A DNA stretch of 64,000 bases from NCBI GenBank assembly GCA_037447655.1, contig JBBHKE010000440.1, positions 221,826 to 285,825 of the forward strand. Reading direction: 5' to 3'. Below the pieces are notes generated by a model. The model did not search any database. It worked only from the letters and a program-made list of their open reading frames with translations, and was not told the DNA's origin. The stretch is from Zygnema cylindricum. Its lineage: Eukaryota > Streptophyta > Zygnematophyceae > Zygnematales > Zygnemataceae. Below, piece by piece: positions 9,597 through 19,928 of the stretch. The position numbers were made by a program, and so were the translations under genes. Each line of letters begins with the position of its first letter. Within the stretch, counting starts at the first letter, position 1.

Positions 9597-10751
9597 GTGG
9601 AAATAGACCATTTTTATTGTAGTGAAGGAGGTGATGGATACAAATTCTGTCTTAAACTTAAAAAAGCTAACGATACAGGTTTATACAGGCCGGGATGGCA
9701 ACAAAGCCAGTTTTACAAAGGCTTCACGGGGCCTACACCACGTGCAAATGCACTGTTTTCGGCTTCTTCGTCTCTCCAAGACGAGACTTTGACAGTTTCT
9801 ACGGAGGTCGATACGGATCTATTCGCTATGGCAGCTGCAATGGAGGGCGCGAAGGACCCCGGATGGATAATGGATACAGGAGCATCAGCCCACATGTGCT
9901 GGAACAAGGCCATCTTCAAAAATCTGAAATCAACGCCGGAGAAAAATATTTATTATGCTTGTGGAATGAGTGTCCAGACACGTGCTGTGGGTGATGTGTC
10001 CTTACTGGTTGATGTAGAAGGAAAAGCAATTGAAAGGACTCTTCACAATGTCTTATTTGTGCCTGACTTTAAGAGAAATCTGTTATCTACGTCGTTGGTA
10101 GAGAGTAAAGGCTTTGAAGTTAATTTGAAAAATGGTCGGCAGGTTGTTAGCAAAAATGGCAAGGTTGCGGTTACAGGTACTAGAGATAGTAGCAAGATGT
10201 ATCGCATGGATATGGCTAATACCAAGGAGAATGATGTTCTGTACTCTGGTATTTTGCACTCAGATGAGTTGTGGCATAAAAGATTAGGCCATGTAAACTA
10301 TGATAGTTTGAAGAAAATGGTCCTTGCTGGAAAAATAGAGGGTGTATCAATCACAGATGAGCCGGTCAAAACTTGCGATGGTTGCGCTTTAGGGAAAATC
10401 CACAGATTGCCATTTCCTAAGGAGTCTGAGCATCGGTCAACGAAACTTTTACAACAAATTCTTTCGGATGTCTTTGGTATGGCGAAGGTTCCATCTGCCA
10501 AGGGGAAGAAATATATGGTCACCTTCACAAATGATTTCTCCAGGTTTACAAAAGTTTACTTCATGAAGGAGAAGAGTGAAGTGTTTGGTCACTTCAAACA
10601 CTATAAAGCTTGGGCTGAAAAACTTCATAATTCACCTATTTTGCAGCTCATATCGGGCAATGGCGGTGAATATACATCGAAGGAATTTGAAACCTTTTTA
10701 CTCGAGGAAGGCATTAGTCATATATTGACTGTTCCATATTCACCGGAATAA
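9597..10751 (+). pseudogene. Element L Gag end, protease and integrase
   Basis: An open frame of 384 residues that starts inside gag. A broken zinc knuckle lies at residues 5-21 (HFYCSEGGDGYKFC: first Cys and the His lost). Protease has DTGASAHMC (Asp93). The GAG-pre-integrase/HHCC module has LWHKRLGH (His227, His232) and CDGC (Cys260, Cys263). The integrase core has the first catalytic Asp at 291 (LSDVFG); the second is Gly in ISGNGGEY, so catalysis is lost. The frame ends at a TAA in place of the Gln of the conserved PEQNG motif, a C-to-T change. Confidence 0.85.
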
Positions 10752-11260
10752 AATGGGGTGTCGGAGAGACTGAATAGAACTCTCACGGAGAGCTCTAGGT
10801 TAATGCTCGCAGATAAAAATGTGGATCCAAAATTCTGGGTTGAGGCTCTAAATTATGCAGTTTATATTAAGAATAGCATATGATCAAGATCGGTAGAAAC
10901 TACACCTTACGAGATATGGACAGGTAGCAAACCAGATGTTAGCCATTTCAAAGTCTTTGGTAGTCAATGCTTTATATTGGATACGTCTACAGATAGATGG
11001 AAAATGGAACCGAAGGGATTACCGGGTATTCTATTAGGATATGATGATCACTCAAAAGGTCAAAGAGTCTTTGTGTTTGAGAGGCAAAAAATAGTTGTAG
11101 CAAGGAACATCATTGTTAAAGATGAACTAGACTCCATAGATTTATTTCAAATGATCCAGCAGCAAAAGCAACAAAAGGTACAGGAATATGTCATTTTAGA
11201 TTGCGTGCAGGAAATTGTCCCGCAGATTCCACAAACTCCAGTGGGACTCCGGAGTTAGAC
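10752..11260 (+). pseudogene. Element L integrase C-terminal part
   Basis: Continues NGVSERLNRTLTESSRLMLA (containing the catalytic Glu), then KFWVEALNYAVYIKN, TTPYEIWTGSKPDVSHFKVF and a GILLGYDDHSKGQRVF block, which is the copia integrase tail. One stop lies near 10880. It then passes into a glutamine-rich linker. Confidence 0.8.
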
Positions 11261-11864
11261 TCTATCCAAGTTCATCAACAACTTCGGGTCCAGACGAACC
11301 AACAACAGTCAGTACACACAGATCGCAACCAGCGCAATCAGCGCAATGCACAGCATCCGACGATCTCAGCCTCAGAATTTCCGGGGGGAAGAAGATCAAG
11401 CAGCCGCCTACAAGCAAGCTCTCACTTTGCCTACTTGGCAGCCTCAGGGGAGCCTTTGACCATTCTGGAGGCCTTCTCATCACCAGAAAGGAATCACTGG
11501 ATCGAGGCAGCAAACGACCAAATGAAGTCCATCATGGAGGCTCAAACATGGGAGCTTGTGGACCTTTCTCCAGACCGAAAAGCGATCGGCAGCAAATGGG
11601 TATTCAAGGTGAAGTTAAATCCCGATAACACCATTGAACGCTATAAGGCCAGACTTGTGGCAAAGGGGTATAATAAAAAGGAAGGAATCGATTTTGAAGA
11701 AACATTTTCTCCGGTTGTAAGATTTCCAACAGTTAGGATTTTGCTATCCCTAGGTGCTATAGATGATATGGAAATACATCAGATAGATGTAAAAAAACCT
11801 TTCTGCATGAAGAACTAGAGGAGACCATTTACATCCAGTAACCTGGAATGTATGCAGAACCAAG
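11261..11864 (+). pseudogene. Element L linker and N-terminal RT
   Basis: The frame at 11201-11818 gives a Gln-rich linker with ASEFPGGRRSSSRLQ (a motif before copia RT), then WELVDLSPDRKAIGSKWVFK, RYKARLVAKGYNKKEGIDF, ETFSPVVRFPTVRILLSL and IHQIDVK. A frameshift follows, then IYIQ, a stop, PGMYAEP. The palm with YVDD is absent: the sequence jumps to RNase H at 11885. Confidence 0.85.
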
Positions 11865-12117
11865 AATACATACAGGTTAGTCCATAGGTGATCTGGTGTG
11901 ATAACCAGGTTGCCATTGCCATTGCTTCTAACCCGAGTCATCACTTTAAGAGTAAGCACATGGATGTAAGATTACACTTTGTAAGAGAAAAAGTGTTCTC
12001 TAGGTGATTAAATTATGCTATCCGTCAAATGCAAAAATGATTGCTGATATGTTTACTAGAGCTCTTCCTGCTCCCAAGCTTAAGTATTCTAGGGATGTAG
12101 TGGGATTGAGTGAGTAG
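11865..12117 (+). pseudogene. Element L RNase H C-terminus
   Basis: VIWCDNQVAIAIASNPSHHF, KSKHMDVRLHFVREKVFS, then frameshifted MIADMFTRALPAPKLKYS and VGLSE with a stop near 12117. CDNQ holds an RNase H catalytic Asp. The N-terminal half of RNase H is deleted together with the RT palm. Confidence 0.8.
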
Positions 12118-12320
12118 CTAAGTTGCTACATTGCGATACTGCCATGCTACGCTAGTCCAAAATCAGGCTGTATCGGGACTAGGTGACTAGGTGATTTGCC
12201 GCGCTGCTATGCTGCCATACTGCGCTGCTATGCTACCATACTGCGCTAGTGTAACGTCGCAGCTGTGCGGCACTGACATCGTAGCTACGTTGATACACTG
12301 AGTCAAAAGCTTTAGGGGAG
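12118..12320 (+). other. Element L 3' spacer and polypurine tract
   Basis: About 200 bp of repeated CTGCCATGCTGCGCTG-like words after the pol stop, ending in the PPT TTTAGGGGAG at 12311-12320 just before the LTR. The related segment at 32534-32694 has the same wording. Confidence 0.7.
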
Positions 12321-13225
12321 TGTTGATTTTGAAAAACTTTAAATCTCAATAAATTAGTGTGGCGACTAGAAGATAAATCTATAAGGACACGCGTCGTCAC
12401 TTAAAGCCCAGTACCGGTATTTTTGGAAAGGCATGTACATCAAAATACATATGTCACACATCTAATGGGATAACGCAGCTGCGACCTAGTTAGGGACAGC
12501 GCAGCTGCGGCACAATTGATGACAACGCAATTGCAAAGAAGATAAAACAACGCAGTTGTGGTTATGTTTGATATGGTCGTATGGACAAACGCAACCGCGA
12601 ATATCTTGATATGATATGATACGGAACAACGCAGGCGTGGATAAAATGAATATGATTTTGTACAGTATGACGCTGCTGCAATTGATACAGATTTAGTGAA
12701 CGGAGGAGATTCATGAAATGATCACAAGTGACGTAGTCGAGAAGTGTTTATACAATCACTCAGTACAGATTATGAGTAGTGATGATTGTACTACGGTAGA
12801 ATAGTTTGGTTGGATTAGGTATACTTGATCTTAGTGGTAGTTTTATTTTTAACGGACTTCTCAGGTACAATTGCATCTGCAATACAAGATAGAGTAGATA
12901 CTCACTACGAGTATAAAACTTAAGACTCAGAACATTTTATGTATCAGACTTCCAAGTAGTAAAATTGCAACAATTTTTGGAAAACTTCTGAGTGTTATAT
13001 CTTGAGTGTTGTTGGGTCAATTGTGCTGAAACTTTGGGAGTTGACAGTGTTTATTCTGCTCTATATTCCGAAAGAGATTTTTGAAGTTTGGATGCTTATA
13101 AAAGATTTGGTGAGCACTTGAAAACAACTGTTTGGTAGTATTCTTGATAGCTTTTGAGAGTGTATCATGTCTACTTTTACTACTACTGTTGCTCCTCTAC
13201 ATGCACTGGTGGTCATAGAACAATA
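12321..13225 (+). repeat. Element L 3' LTR
   Basis: 905 bp, from TGTTGATTTTGAAAAAC to AGAACAATA (terminal ACA changed to ATA), followed by the target duplication ATTCT. Confidence 0.88.
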
Positions 13226-13230
13226 ATTCT

Positions 13231-13951
13231 ATGTCCTAAAACCCCTCTCTAAGCCCTTTAGTATTGAGGTACGAACCAATGATATGATTGTACCTTACAA
13301 GAAAGTACAAGTGTCAAAGTACATTCTGTACGGTCCTTGTAAGACATCGCCATAATGTGACATTTGTTACATCCAGACTTATCATCTCGCGTCCCGGATA
13401 TCTCGCAATCATCCAACGCATGTCCACGTGTCATCCGGAGTGGTGGCGCCACAAAACACTGAGGCGGCCATTTCGGAATCACGCCTCGCACCACAGCCGT
13501 CGATTCAAATCGACATTTTATCTGGACCGTCAAAACAGTTGTCCGTACTATTTGTTTCGTCCGTTAGTGAAAGTACAACTCGATTCTATGTTCTATATTC
13601 AATTAACCTAGTTAAGTGAAAATCTCTACGTGTAACACTTTAAATATACATCAAACCCTATACATCTTAGCACTAGTCCTAGACCTAACAGACAAACCTA
13701 ACGTCTACGGGTGATTTGACGGTCGGTAGGTACCAAAATCAATTCTTGGGTCCGTCAAGTACCTTTTTGGTAAATCTACCTAGTTTGCCCCCTGTCTTCT
13801 CTAGAGGGCCTAGGCAGCCATGGCTCTATCTCCCTATCCAGCCTCTAGTGACTACAACAAGTGTGGGGGCTTTGAGAAGGGAGTTAGAGGCATACTGCCC
13901 TTGCCTTTTTCCTATCCCAATACACACCTAAAACATTCACAAATCTCAACA
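13231..13951 (-). repeat. Element A 5' LTR, second part
   Basis: Resumes with ATGTCCTAAAACCCCTCTC after the L insertion and runs to CTCAACA at 13951. Together with 7605-8020 it gives an LTR of 1137 bp. It carries a GTAC-rich dyad at about 13290-13350 and a decayed tRNA-like module at about 13690-13760. Its right end abuts the gag of element C, so A inserted into C. Confidence 0.85.
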
Positions 13952-14179
13952 TCTACCACCTCCATTTCCTTTGTCTCCTCCATTGGAGATGGATCTGCAT
14001 CTCTAGTGAATCTGCTTCTTCCAAACCCTAGAGGGATGCCTAGACCGGATGGACGCCTCACCCGTCCACTCACTCTTCCCCAAAACCTTTTCTGACTTAA
14101 AGCACCTGATATCATACACTCTAAGTATATGAAGCTAGCTCAATTAAAAATGGGCACCCTAGAGGGTGGGCCGATAACC
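13952..14179 (-). pseudogene. Element C Gag N-terminus
   Basis: Minus-strand frame with VPIFN, a stop, ASFIYLECMISGALSQKRFW and GRVSGRVRRPSGLG, then EMEVVDVEIC at the A junction. It matches the Gag starts of B and H. The rest of C is not found beyond A. Confidence 0.75.
14167..14179 (-). other. Primer binding site of element C
   Basis: TGGGCCGATAACC on the plus strand; one mismatch to the 13-base initiator tRNA-Met anticodon-arm site. Confidence 0.75.
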
Positions 14180-15208
14180 TGCAATTATGAGACCTCTATA
14201 GGTCCTCAATATCGGCAGCTCACACGAAGCGCGTAGGATAACCCTGACCCCTAGGTGTTTCAACAAGAATAACTACCACCTTGGCAGACAAAAACTCTGA
14301 CCAACTTTATCACGTGAAGAGAAGACTCCCCTGGGTCACTAACAAAAAGAATCTGTTAATTTGCTCGTCTGGGCAGTAAGTTATGAAGTGTCAAAGTTAA
14401 CATTTTGTACAAAAGCGCTCTGTGAGAGAGGTGACTACCTACCAAATTTTCTAAGTCATAAATCCCTCTCTAAACCCTGTACTTCTAGAGTACGACACCA
14501 ATCAGAATACTGTGTCGTACAAAAAGGTACAAGTGTCTGATTACTTTTTGTACGACCATCGTATGGCTAAAACAAAATGTTGACGCCTGCCATATCTAGA
14601 TTCGCTCCCATATTCTCCGGAGATGCCGCAAGCCAGTGAGGTTTTGCCACGTGTCAATTGACGTGGCGGTGACCTAAAAACCGCCAAAACGCATATTACG
14701 CTATCTTGGCACCTATCGTGGTTGTTCGATCAAAACTGGCTTTCAACTCTAGACGTCGAAAAATAATTGCGCCGTCTTTGTTTTGCGAAGTACCGTAAGC
14801 CGTACTATACTCAAACTGTGTCTATGTGCCAGAAGTCAATTTGCGCCGTTAAATGAATTTATCTATGTCTACATCTTTAAAATATTTAACGAACCCTATG
14901 TACTACAGCACTGGTCTTGGACTCTAGGAGAAATCTAACGACTTTTGGTAACTTTAACGGACTAGTTACGAGGATCAAATCCTGGGTCCGTCAAGTAACT
15001 TTTGATAAACGTGCCAAAACTACTGCTTGTCTCTCTTTGTGGACAGCATAGGCAGCCATGGTTCTAGCTCCCTCTCTAATCTTCAATGATTGCGACAAGT
15101 GTGGGAGTTGATGAGAGAAGTTAGAGGGAGAGTGAATCTGTTTTTTTTGTGCATTTTTTTTTACATGTTTTGATCTAGAAAATACTAAAAGAACCATTAA
15201 TATCTATA
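14180..15208 (-). repeat. Element C 5' LTR
   Basis: 1029 bp, TGCAATTATGAGACC on the left to TATCTATA on the right (expected CA changed to TA). Most similar to the LTR at 1138-2178. It contains the GTAC dyad near 14510-14565 and the tRNA-like module near 14930-15000 with GGATCAAATCC. Confidence 0.8.
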
Positions 15209-15727
15209 GTGGACGTCTGTCATCTAGGGAGCCATTGTTCCTCCTCCCGTATTTTTCGGTGTCCAATAAAATAGTGCCACATGGCATTGTGTGACGTTGT
15301 CTCCGATAGGCGCGAAAAGTTCATTTTGGGGTGGCGGCTTCAATGACGACCATTCGATCAAGGCATTTTATACGGTCAGATTGACGTCTGTGCATTTCAT
15401 CCAATTTACGTGTATATTTTTGTTCGTTCATTCTATTAAATCAATTAGCCGTCGCGTTAATGTTTAAATAGCTATCACGCCCCATATACGTAACGATTCT
15501 AAAACGACTTAGCGGATACGGCGGACGACTGTTTTACTGGCGATTACTCTGTAAGGACCAGGATGAAATATTGGTTTAGTCACATATCCTATTTTGTCAG
15601 AGGTCGGTTTTACTGTTTGTCTCCTTAGCTGCTTGAAGACAGCCATGGCTGCCCAAGTCTTAGTGACTACAACAAGAATTTAGACTTAGAGTGGAAACTT
15701 AAGCAAACTAGAAAATACACTTCAACA
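15209..15727 (-). repeat. Element D 3' LTR, partial
   Basis: Minus-strand LTR sequence ending TTCAACA, followed by CTCCCCTT (PPT AAGGGGAG on the element strand). It shares the CAGCCATGGCTGCC and TAGTGACTACAACAAG words with other LTRs but is strongly diverged. The left part is cut at the C LTR edge. Confidence 0.65.
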
Positions 15728-16416
15728 CTCCCCTTATTTTCTAGTATTGTTTTTCTTTTATCCCACATTTCTTTCTCCAAAATATCAGTTTTGGGGATGA
15801 CACACGTTTTGTCATCATATGCTCTACCATTTCTCCATCTGGTTTATTTTCTTATTTTATGCTTTTATTCTCAACCTTTTCCCTAACAAACCTCAGTGTA
15901 ACATCCATCTGCTTTGCCTTAAAACGATATTTGGGATTGGTGCTTTGCCTTAAAATGATGTTTGGGATTGGCTGCAATGGCAATTGCAGTCTGACTATCA
16001 TTGAACACACTCTGCACACCACTTTTCATAAAATCAAGCTTTTGGAGCAAGGATTTCACCCACATTAATTCATTTACAGCAGAGCAAAAGGCCATGTACT
16101 CAACCTCCATTGTTGACTGAGCAACAACCCTTTGTTGTTTGCTGCTCCAACAGTAAGCCCCATACCCAAAATAAAATAAATATCCAAATGCACACCTTCT
16201 CATTGGAGCATCCCCATAACTTGTATCACTCCAAGTGGTGACGTCAATATTATCCCCCCCGAATGCAACCACAGATCTCTTGTTCCTATCAAGTACCGCA
16301 TGACCCTCTTGGTTGCTTCCCAATCTTTCTTTCCTTTGATCATTCAAAATCCTACTTAATATTCCTACAACTGCTGCTATATATATCTGACGCGTACTGT
16401 TCATAAAATAGATCAA
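15728..16416 (-). pseudogene. Element D RNase H
   Basis: Minus-strand frame with NSTRQIYIAAVVGILSRILN, DVTTWSDTSYGDAPMRRCAF, GAYCWSSKQQRVVAQSTMEV, ELMWVKSLLQKLDFMKSG and FNDSQTAIAIAANPKHHF. Catalytic Asp (WSD) and Glu (STMEV) are present; the CDNQ motif has become FNDSQ. The end toward the PPT is shortened and duplicated around TTGGGATTGG (15927-15975). Confidence 0.85.
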
Positions 16417-16970
16417 GTTAATGACAACTTATCTGTACATAATATATATCATAAACTCTCTTTCCTCCGGTCCTAACTTATCATCGAAGACCACAACTCC
16501 CCTTTCTGAACTCCCCTCATTTATCTTCTTTAAATCCATTGGAGTCGTATAACTATTTGTTTTATCCATTTGAAATATTTCTTGCATGTTTCTAATTGCC
16601 TCTTTTTGAGTTAGTCTAATTATTTTCTTCTCTCTACCCCTCTCTATTTGAATTCCCAAAATATATTTTGTTTCCCCCAAATCCTTCAAATCAAATCTAC
16701 TATTTAGATCCTTTTCAGTCCATTAATTTTCTCCATTGATTTACTTAAAACAAGCAAGTCATCAACATAGATTGCAATGAAATTTATACCTTCCTCATCC
16801 TCAAAGAGATAGATGGGATGATCCGAGCTGATTCAAACATATCACAAATTTGTCAAAAACTCGTCGAACGTTTTGTTCCAAGGCGCGGAGCCTGCTTCAG
16901 TCTATGAAGAGACTATCAATCTGCACACCTTGCTTTCTTCTCCTTTCTCCAAATCCCTTCTGACTGTCGC
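16417..16970 (-). pseudogene. Element D RT, C-terminal two thirds
   Basis: Reads MKDLGETKYILGIQIERGR, then LTQKEAIRNMQEIFQMDK and TTPMDLKK. Nearer 16740-16900 are INFIAIYVDDLLVLSKSME (YVDD intact), a stop-bearing SSDHPIYLFEDEE and a frameshifted SAPWNKTFDEFLTNL. It is cut at 16971 by plus-strand LTR K. Confidence 0.8.
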
Positions 16971-17930
16971 TGTTGAAATCTGAGGTTTTGTTGTATTTTA
17001 TAGATCAAAATGTAGAAAACTAAAAGGTCTTATTTGGCAATCATGCTCTGCCTTTCCCTCTCTCTAGTCCCTATACTTGTTATACTTGTTATAGGCACTG
17101 CAGATTGGTGAGAGAGAAAGGTAGAGCTATGAGTGGCTGAGCAGCTAGAAGAAGATAGTGGGATCAGCCCTTGCAAAAAGTTGACGGACAAAGGATTTGA
17201 TCCTGATTTGATCATGGTCCCTACAGTCAAACTAGCCAACCGTCTTATCCTATAGTCTAGAACCTGTGCTGGGATATATTGGGTTTGATAAACATATAAA
17301 CAGATAATAGTGGACTAAGAGGATTGACGAAATTATGGGACTGTAACATAAGTTCAGTTAGGTATTTTTGCAGGCGCACGGATAGCACGAAATTCAGTGG
17401 TGCGAAAACTTAATTTCAACGGAGCGAAGTAAATGTTGGTTAACATTTGACGGCTCCCATCCAAGCCGCCATTACAAAATGGCCGCCATGGTTGTTTGCG
17501 GTCGTCACTTCACCAAACGCCACGTGGCACTCTATCGGTAGTTGGTAGAATTTGCGAGAAAACTCGAGATAAGTCTAGAGGTGACGAGCCCCCTCTCCAT
17601 GGCCATGTCGTAGGGTGGCTATATAGGAAGCAGTACCTTCCTGCACAGTACACTCATCTAATTGGTTCAGTACCTCAGTACTAGGGGGTTTAGAGAGGGG
17701 TTTAGGACTTAGAGAATTTTGAGTAGGTAGCCGCCCCTCTCCGAGAGAGCTTGTATAAAAAGTGGCATCTTGGCCTTTTGATAACTAATCGCCTCGTTGG
17801 GCGTTTTAAGCAATTCTTTTTCCATTGGGCTCACGGGAGTCTTGCCTTCACAGGGGTCAAGGTATTTAGATTCATTGCCTGTTGATTTGACATAAGTGGT
17901 GCCACGGAAAAAGAAGAAGATGCACCGGCA
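16971..17930 (+). repeat. LTR K, plus-strand, solo or truncated
   Basis: Opens TGTTGAAATCTGAGG and runs through the reverse complement of the familiar LTR blocks: a TTGACGGACAAAGGATTTGA tRNA-like zone, TACCTCAGTACTAGGG, the CCTCTCCGAGAGAGC hairpin with CTTGTATAAAAAG TATA box at about 17749-17761, and a CAGGGGTCAAGG block. The right end is not clear: no PBS follows, and by about 17985 the sequence is LTR of another element. The right boundary is approximate. Confidence 0.6.
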
Positions 17931-17984
17931 ATTACCATAATAATCAATACACAAAGAGGAAACTCTCACGAAAACCCACAAAAC

Positions 17985-18553
17985 ACCAACTTCACAATGA
18001 AGCCTCAAGCAAACCAAAACACCTTAGGTTTGAAAATTTGCCGCAATGTAAATTATACAACAAAGAAATCACATGCACAATTTCACAAGGTTTTGACCAA
18101 AGATCACTATAATCTTGTAATTCAAAGACACCCAAAAACGGTTTCGCAGTTTTACATACAAGGAACTCCTAACTCCAAAAATATGCTAAGTCTTATATAT
18201 ACAAGTGAACCTACAGCTGATCTGGCCGTACCACAACTAGCGTGGTCGATTGGTACACTTAACCTTATCAAGACAAAACTCGTCGTCAACCGTACACGAA
18301 TATTTACATTAATCTAAAAACTGACAACCTCTAAAGTGAAATAGTACGTTGTCAAAGCTCGTCCGGTGAAATGACGGCGCAATCAATATTTCTCTTCCAA
18401 AAATGGTTGCAAACTCCGTCCACCGTCAACGCATTCTTTTATCACCAAAGATGAACCTCCACGTGTAAATCCGGTCCCCAAATGAAACTGTACTCCGTTG
18501 TCTTGAACGAACAATCTTGACTTCCTCACGTACCAATTTGTTTGCCTGGGGTG
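17985..18553 (-). repeat. Element E 3' LTR, first part
   Basis: CCAACTTCACAATGA, AAGCAAACC and GGTTTGAAAATTTGCC match the solo LTR at 25366-26547, so this is minus-strand LTR of that type. It is cut at 18553 by element B and resumes at 23110. The left edge is truncated against LTR K. Confidence 0.6.
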
Positions 18554-19900
18554 TGAAACTCTGAGACCTCCATTGGCCCTCAGAGTATGCAGATCCAAAA
18601 GAAGCTAATCTAGATAGTGCCGACTCCAAGTTAATATAAACCCAAGTGACTGACCCCTTGACAGTCAGAACCCCAATATTGATTCACCCCTGTGAAATAA
18701 CACTTTCTGTGTGCTCAGTTCCACCACAGAATGCAAAGTTAGAATATGAGATTTGGACACATTCACCCACTTTGACTTTCCCTTAGAAATACAGCCACCC
18801 TGGCAGACAAAAACTCTGACCGACTACACCCTTGTGTAGCCTGGACTCCCCTGAGTCCGCAGCAAAAAGAATCACTGAAAATGGTCAAGTAAATTGATAG
18901 TTATGGCTGGCCAAAGTTTGCCATTTATACAGGGTGCTCTCTGGGAGAGGCAGCTACTTACCCAGAATTTTCTAAGTCCTATCCCCTCTCTAAAACTCTA
19001 TCTACTGAGGTACGGACCAATCACATTACTGTATAGTACACAAAGGTACAGATGCCGGTGTACCTTCTGTACGGTCATCGTACAACATGGCTAAAAAACC
19101 AACAAATGTCCTATCCGGATTCGCTCTTATAATCTCCGGAATTCCTGCCTCCCAATCTCATCTCTCCACGTGGCACCAGGTCATGCCGCGTCATAAAAAC
19201 ACCGTACGAAAAAGTACAAGTGCCGGAGTACTTTCTGTACGTACATTGTACGATGTCGCCATAGTGCGACATTTGTAATTCCCGGATTTGTTTTCTGCCG
19301 TTCCGGAAATTACGTAATCCTGTACGATGTTGCCACGTGTCATCCGGAGTGGCGGCGTCTGCAAACCGCCAAATTATCCTTTCGCGTAGCCGGCGCTAAT
19401 CACGGCCGTCCGATGTATTTCGGCATTCAATTGTAGCCGTTGAAAATTGGTGAGCGGTATTTGTTTCGCTATCGAAACAAATGCGCGGTATCCGTTCCGT
19501 ACCCGTACTGTACTCCGTACTAAACTAAACTGTCTCTATGTAGTAAACATCGTAACCCAGTTAAATGGAAGATCCTATCTATAACTGTTTAAATATTTAT
19601 CAAACCCTAAGCGTAGTAGCACTATTCGTAGACTAAATGGACAAAGCTGACGGCTACTGAACTGTTGACGGACGGTAGGTACCAGGATCAATTCCTGGGT
19701 CCGTCAAATACATTTTTGGTAAACATACCTATATTATCTATTCCTGTCTCTCTGGAAAGCTTAGGCAGCCATGGCTCTAGCTCCCTCTCCAGCCTTCAGT
19801 GACTACGACAAGTGTGGGGGCTTGGAGGAGGGAGTCAGAGGCAGACTGCCTCTACTCTTCTCTATCTAACAAAGACCTAGAAAATACCCAAATATCAACA
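18554..19900 (-). repeat. Element B 3' LTR
   Basis: 1347 bp, plus-strand TGAAACTCTGAG to AAATATCAACA. A TATA-like box (plus TTTATACA, 18924-18931) sits beside a CTCTCTGGGAGAGG hairpin. Two GTAC-rich dyad copies lie at about 19011-19087 and 19202-19260. A tRNA-like B-box GGATCAATTCC lies at about 19684-19694. Confidence 0.92.
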
Positions 19901-19908
19901 CTCCCCTT
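19901..19908 (-). other. Polypurine tract of element B
   Basis: CTCCCCTT on the plus strand, AAGGGGAG on the element strand, directly next to the 3' LTR. Elements A and D have the identical tract. Confidence 0.75.
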
Positions 19909-19928
19909 ATTTTCTAGTCTACTTCCTT

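Larger units (their letters stand above)
8021..13225 (+). mobile_element. Copia element L, internally deleted, with target duplication
   Basis: A plus-strand LTR retrotransposon of 5.2 kb inserted in A's LTR. The 5-bp target duplication ATTCT is perfect (8016-8020 and 13226-13230), and A's LTR is continuous across the insertion. Order: LTR, PBS, Gag, protease, integrase, partial RT, RNase H tail, PPT, LTR. The protein family matches element I. Gag is full of stops, and most of RT and RNase H is deleted around 11865-11885, so it cannot be autonomous. Confidence 0.9.

Noticed and set aside
17997-18317. 106-codon plus-strand frame
   Set aside because: Within LTR sequence shared with 25366-26547, where the frame is not kept.
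18894-19278. Two short plus-strand frames repeated exactly in both LTRs of B
   Set aside because: They lie in LTR regulatory sequence and are duplicated only because the LTRs are; no coding signal.
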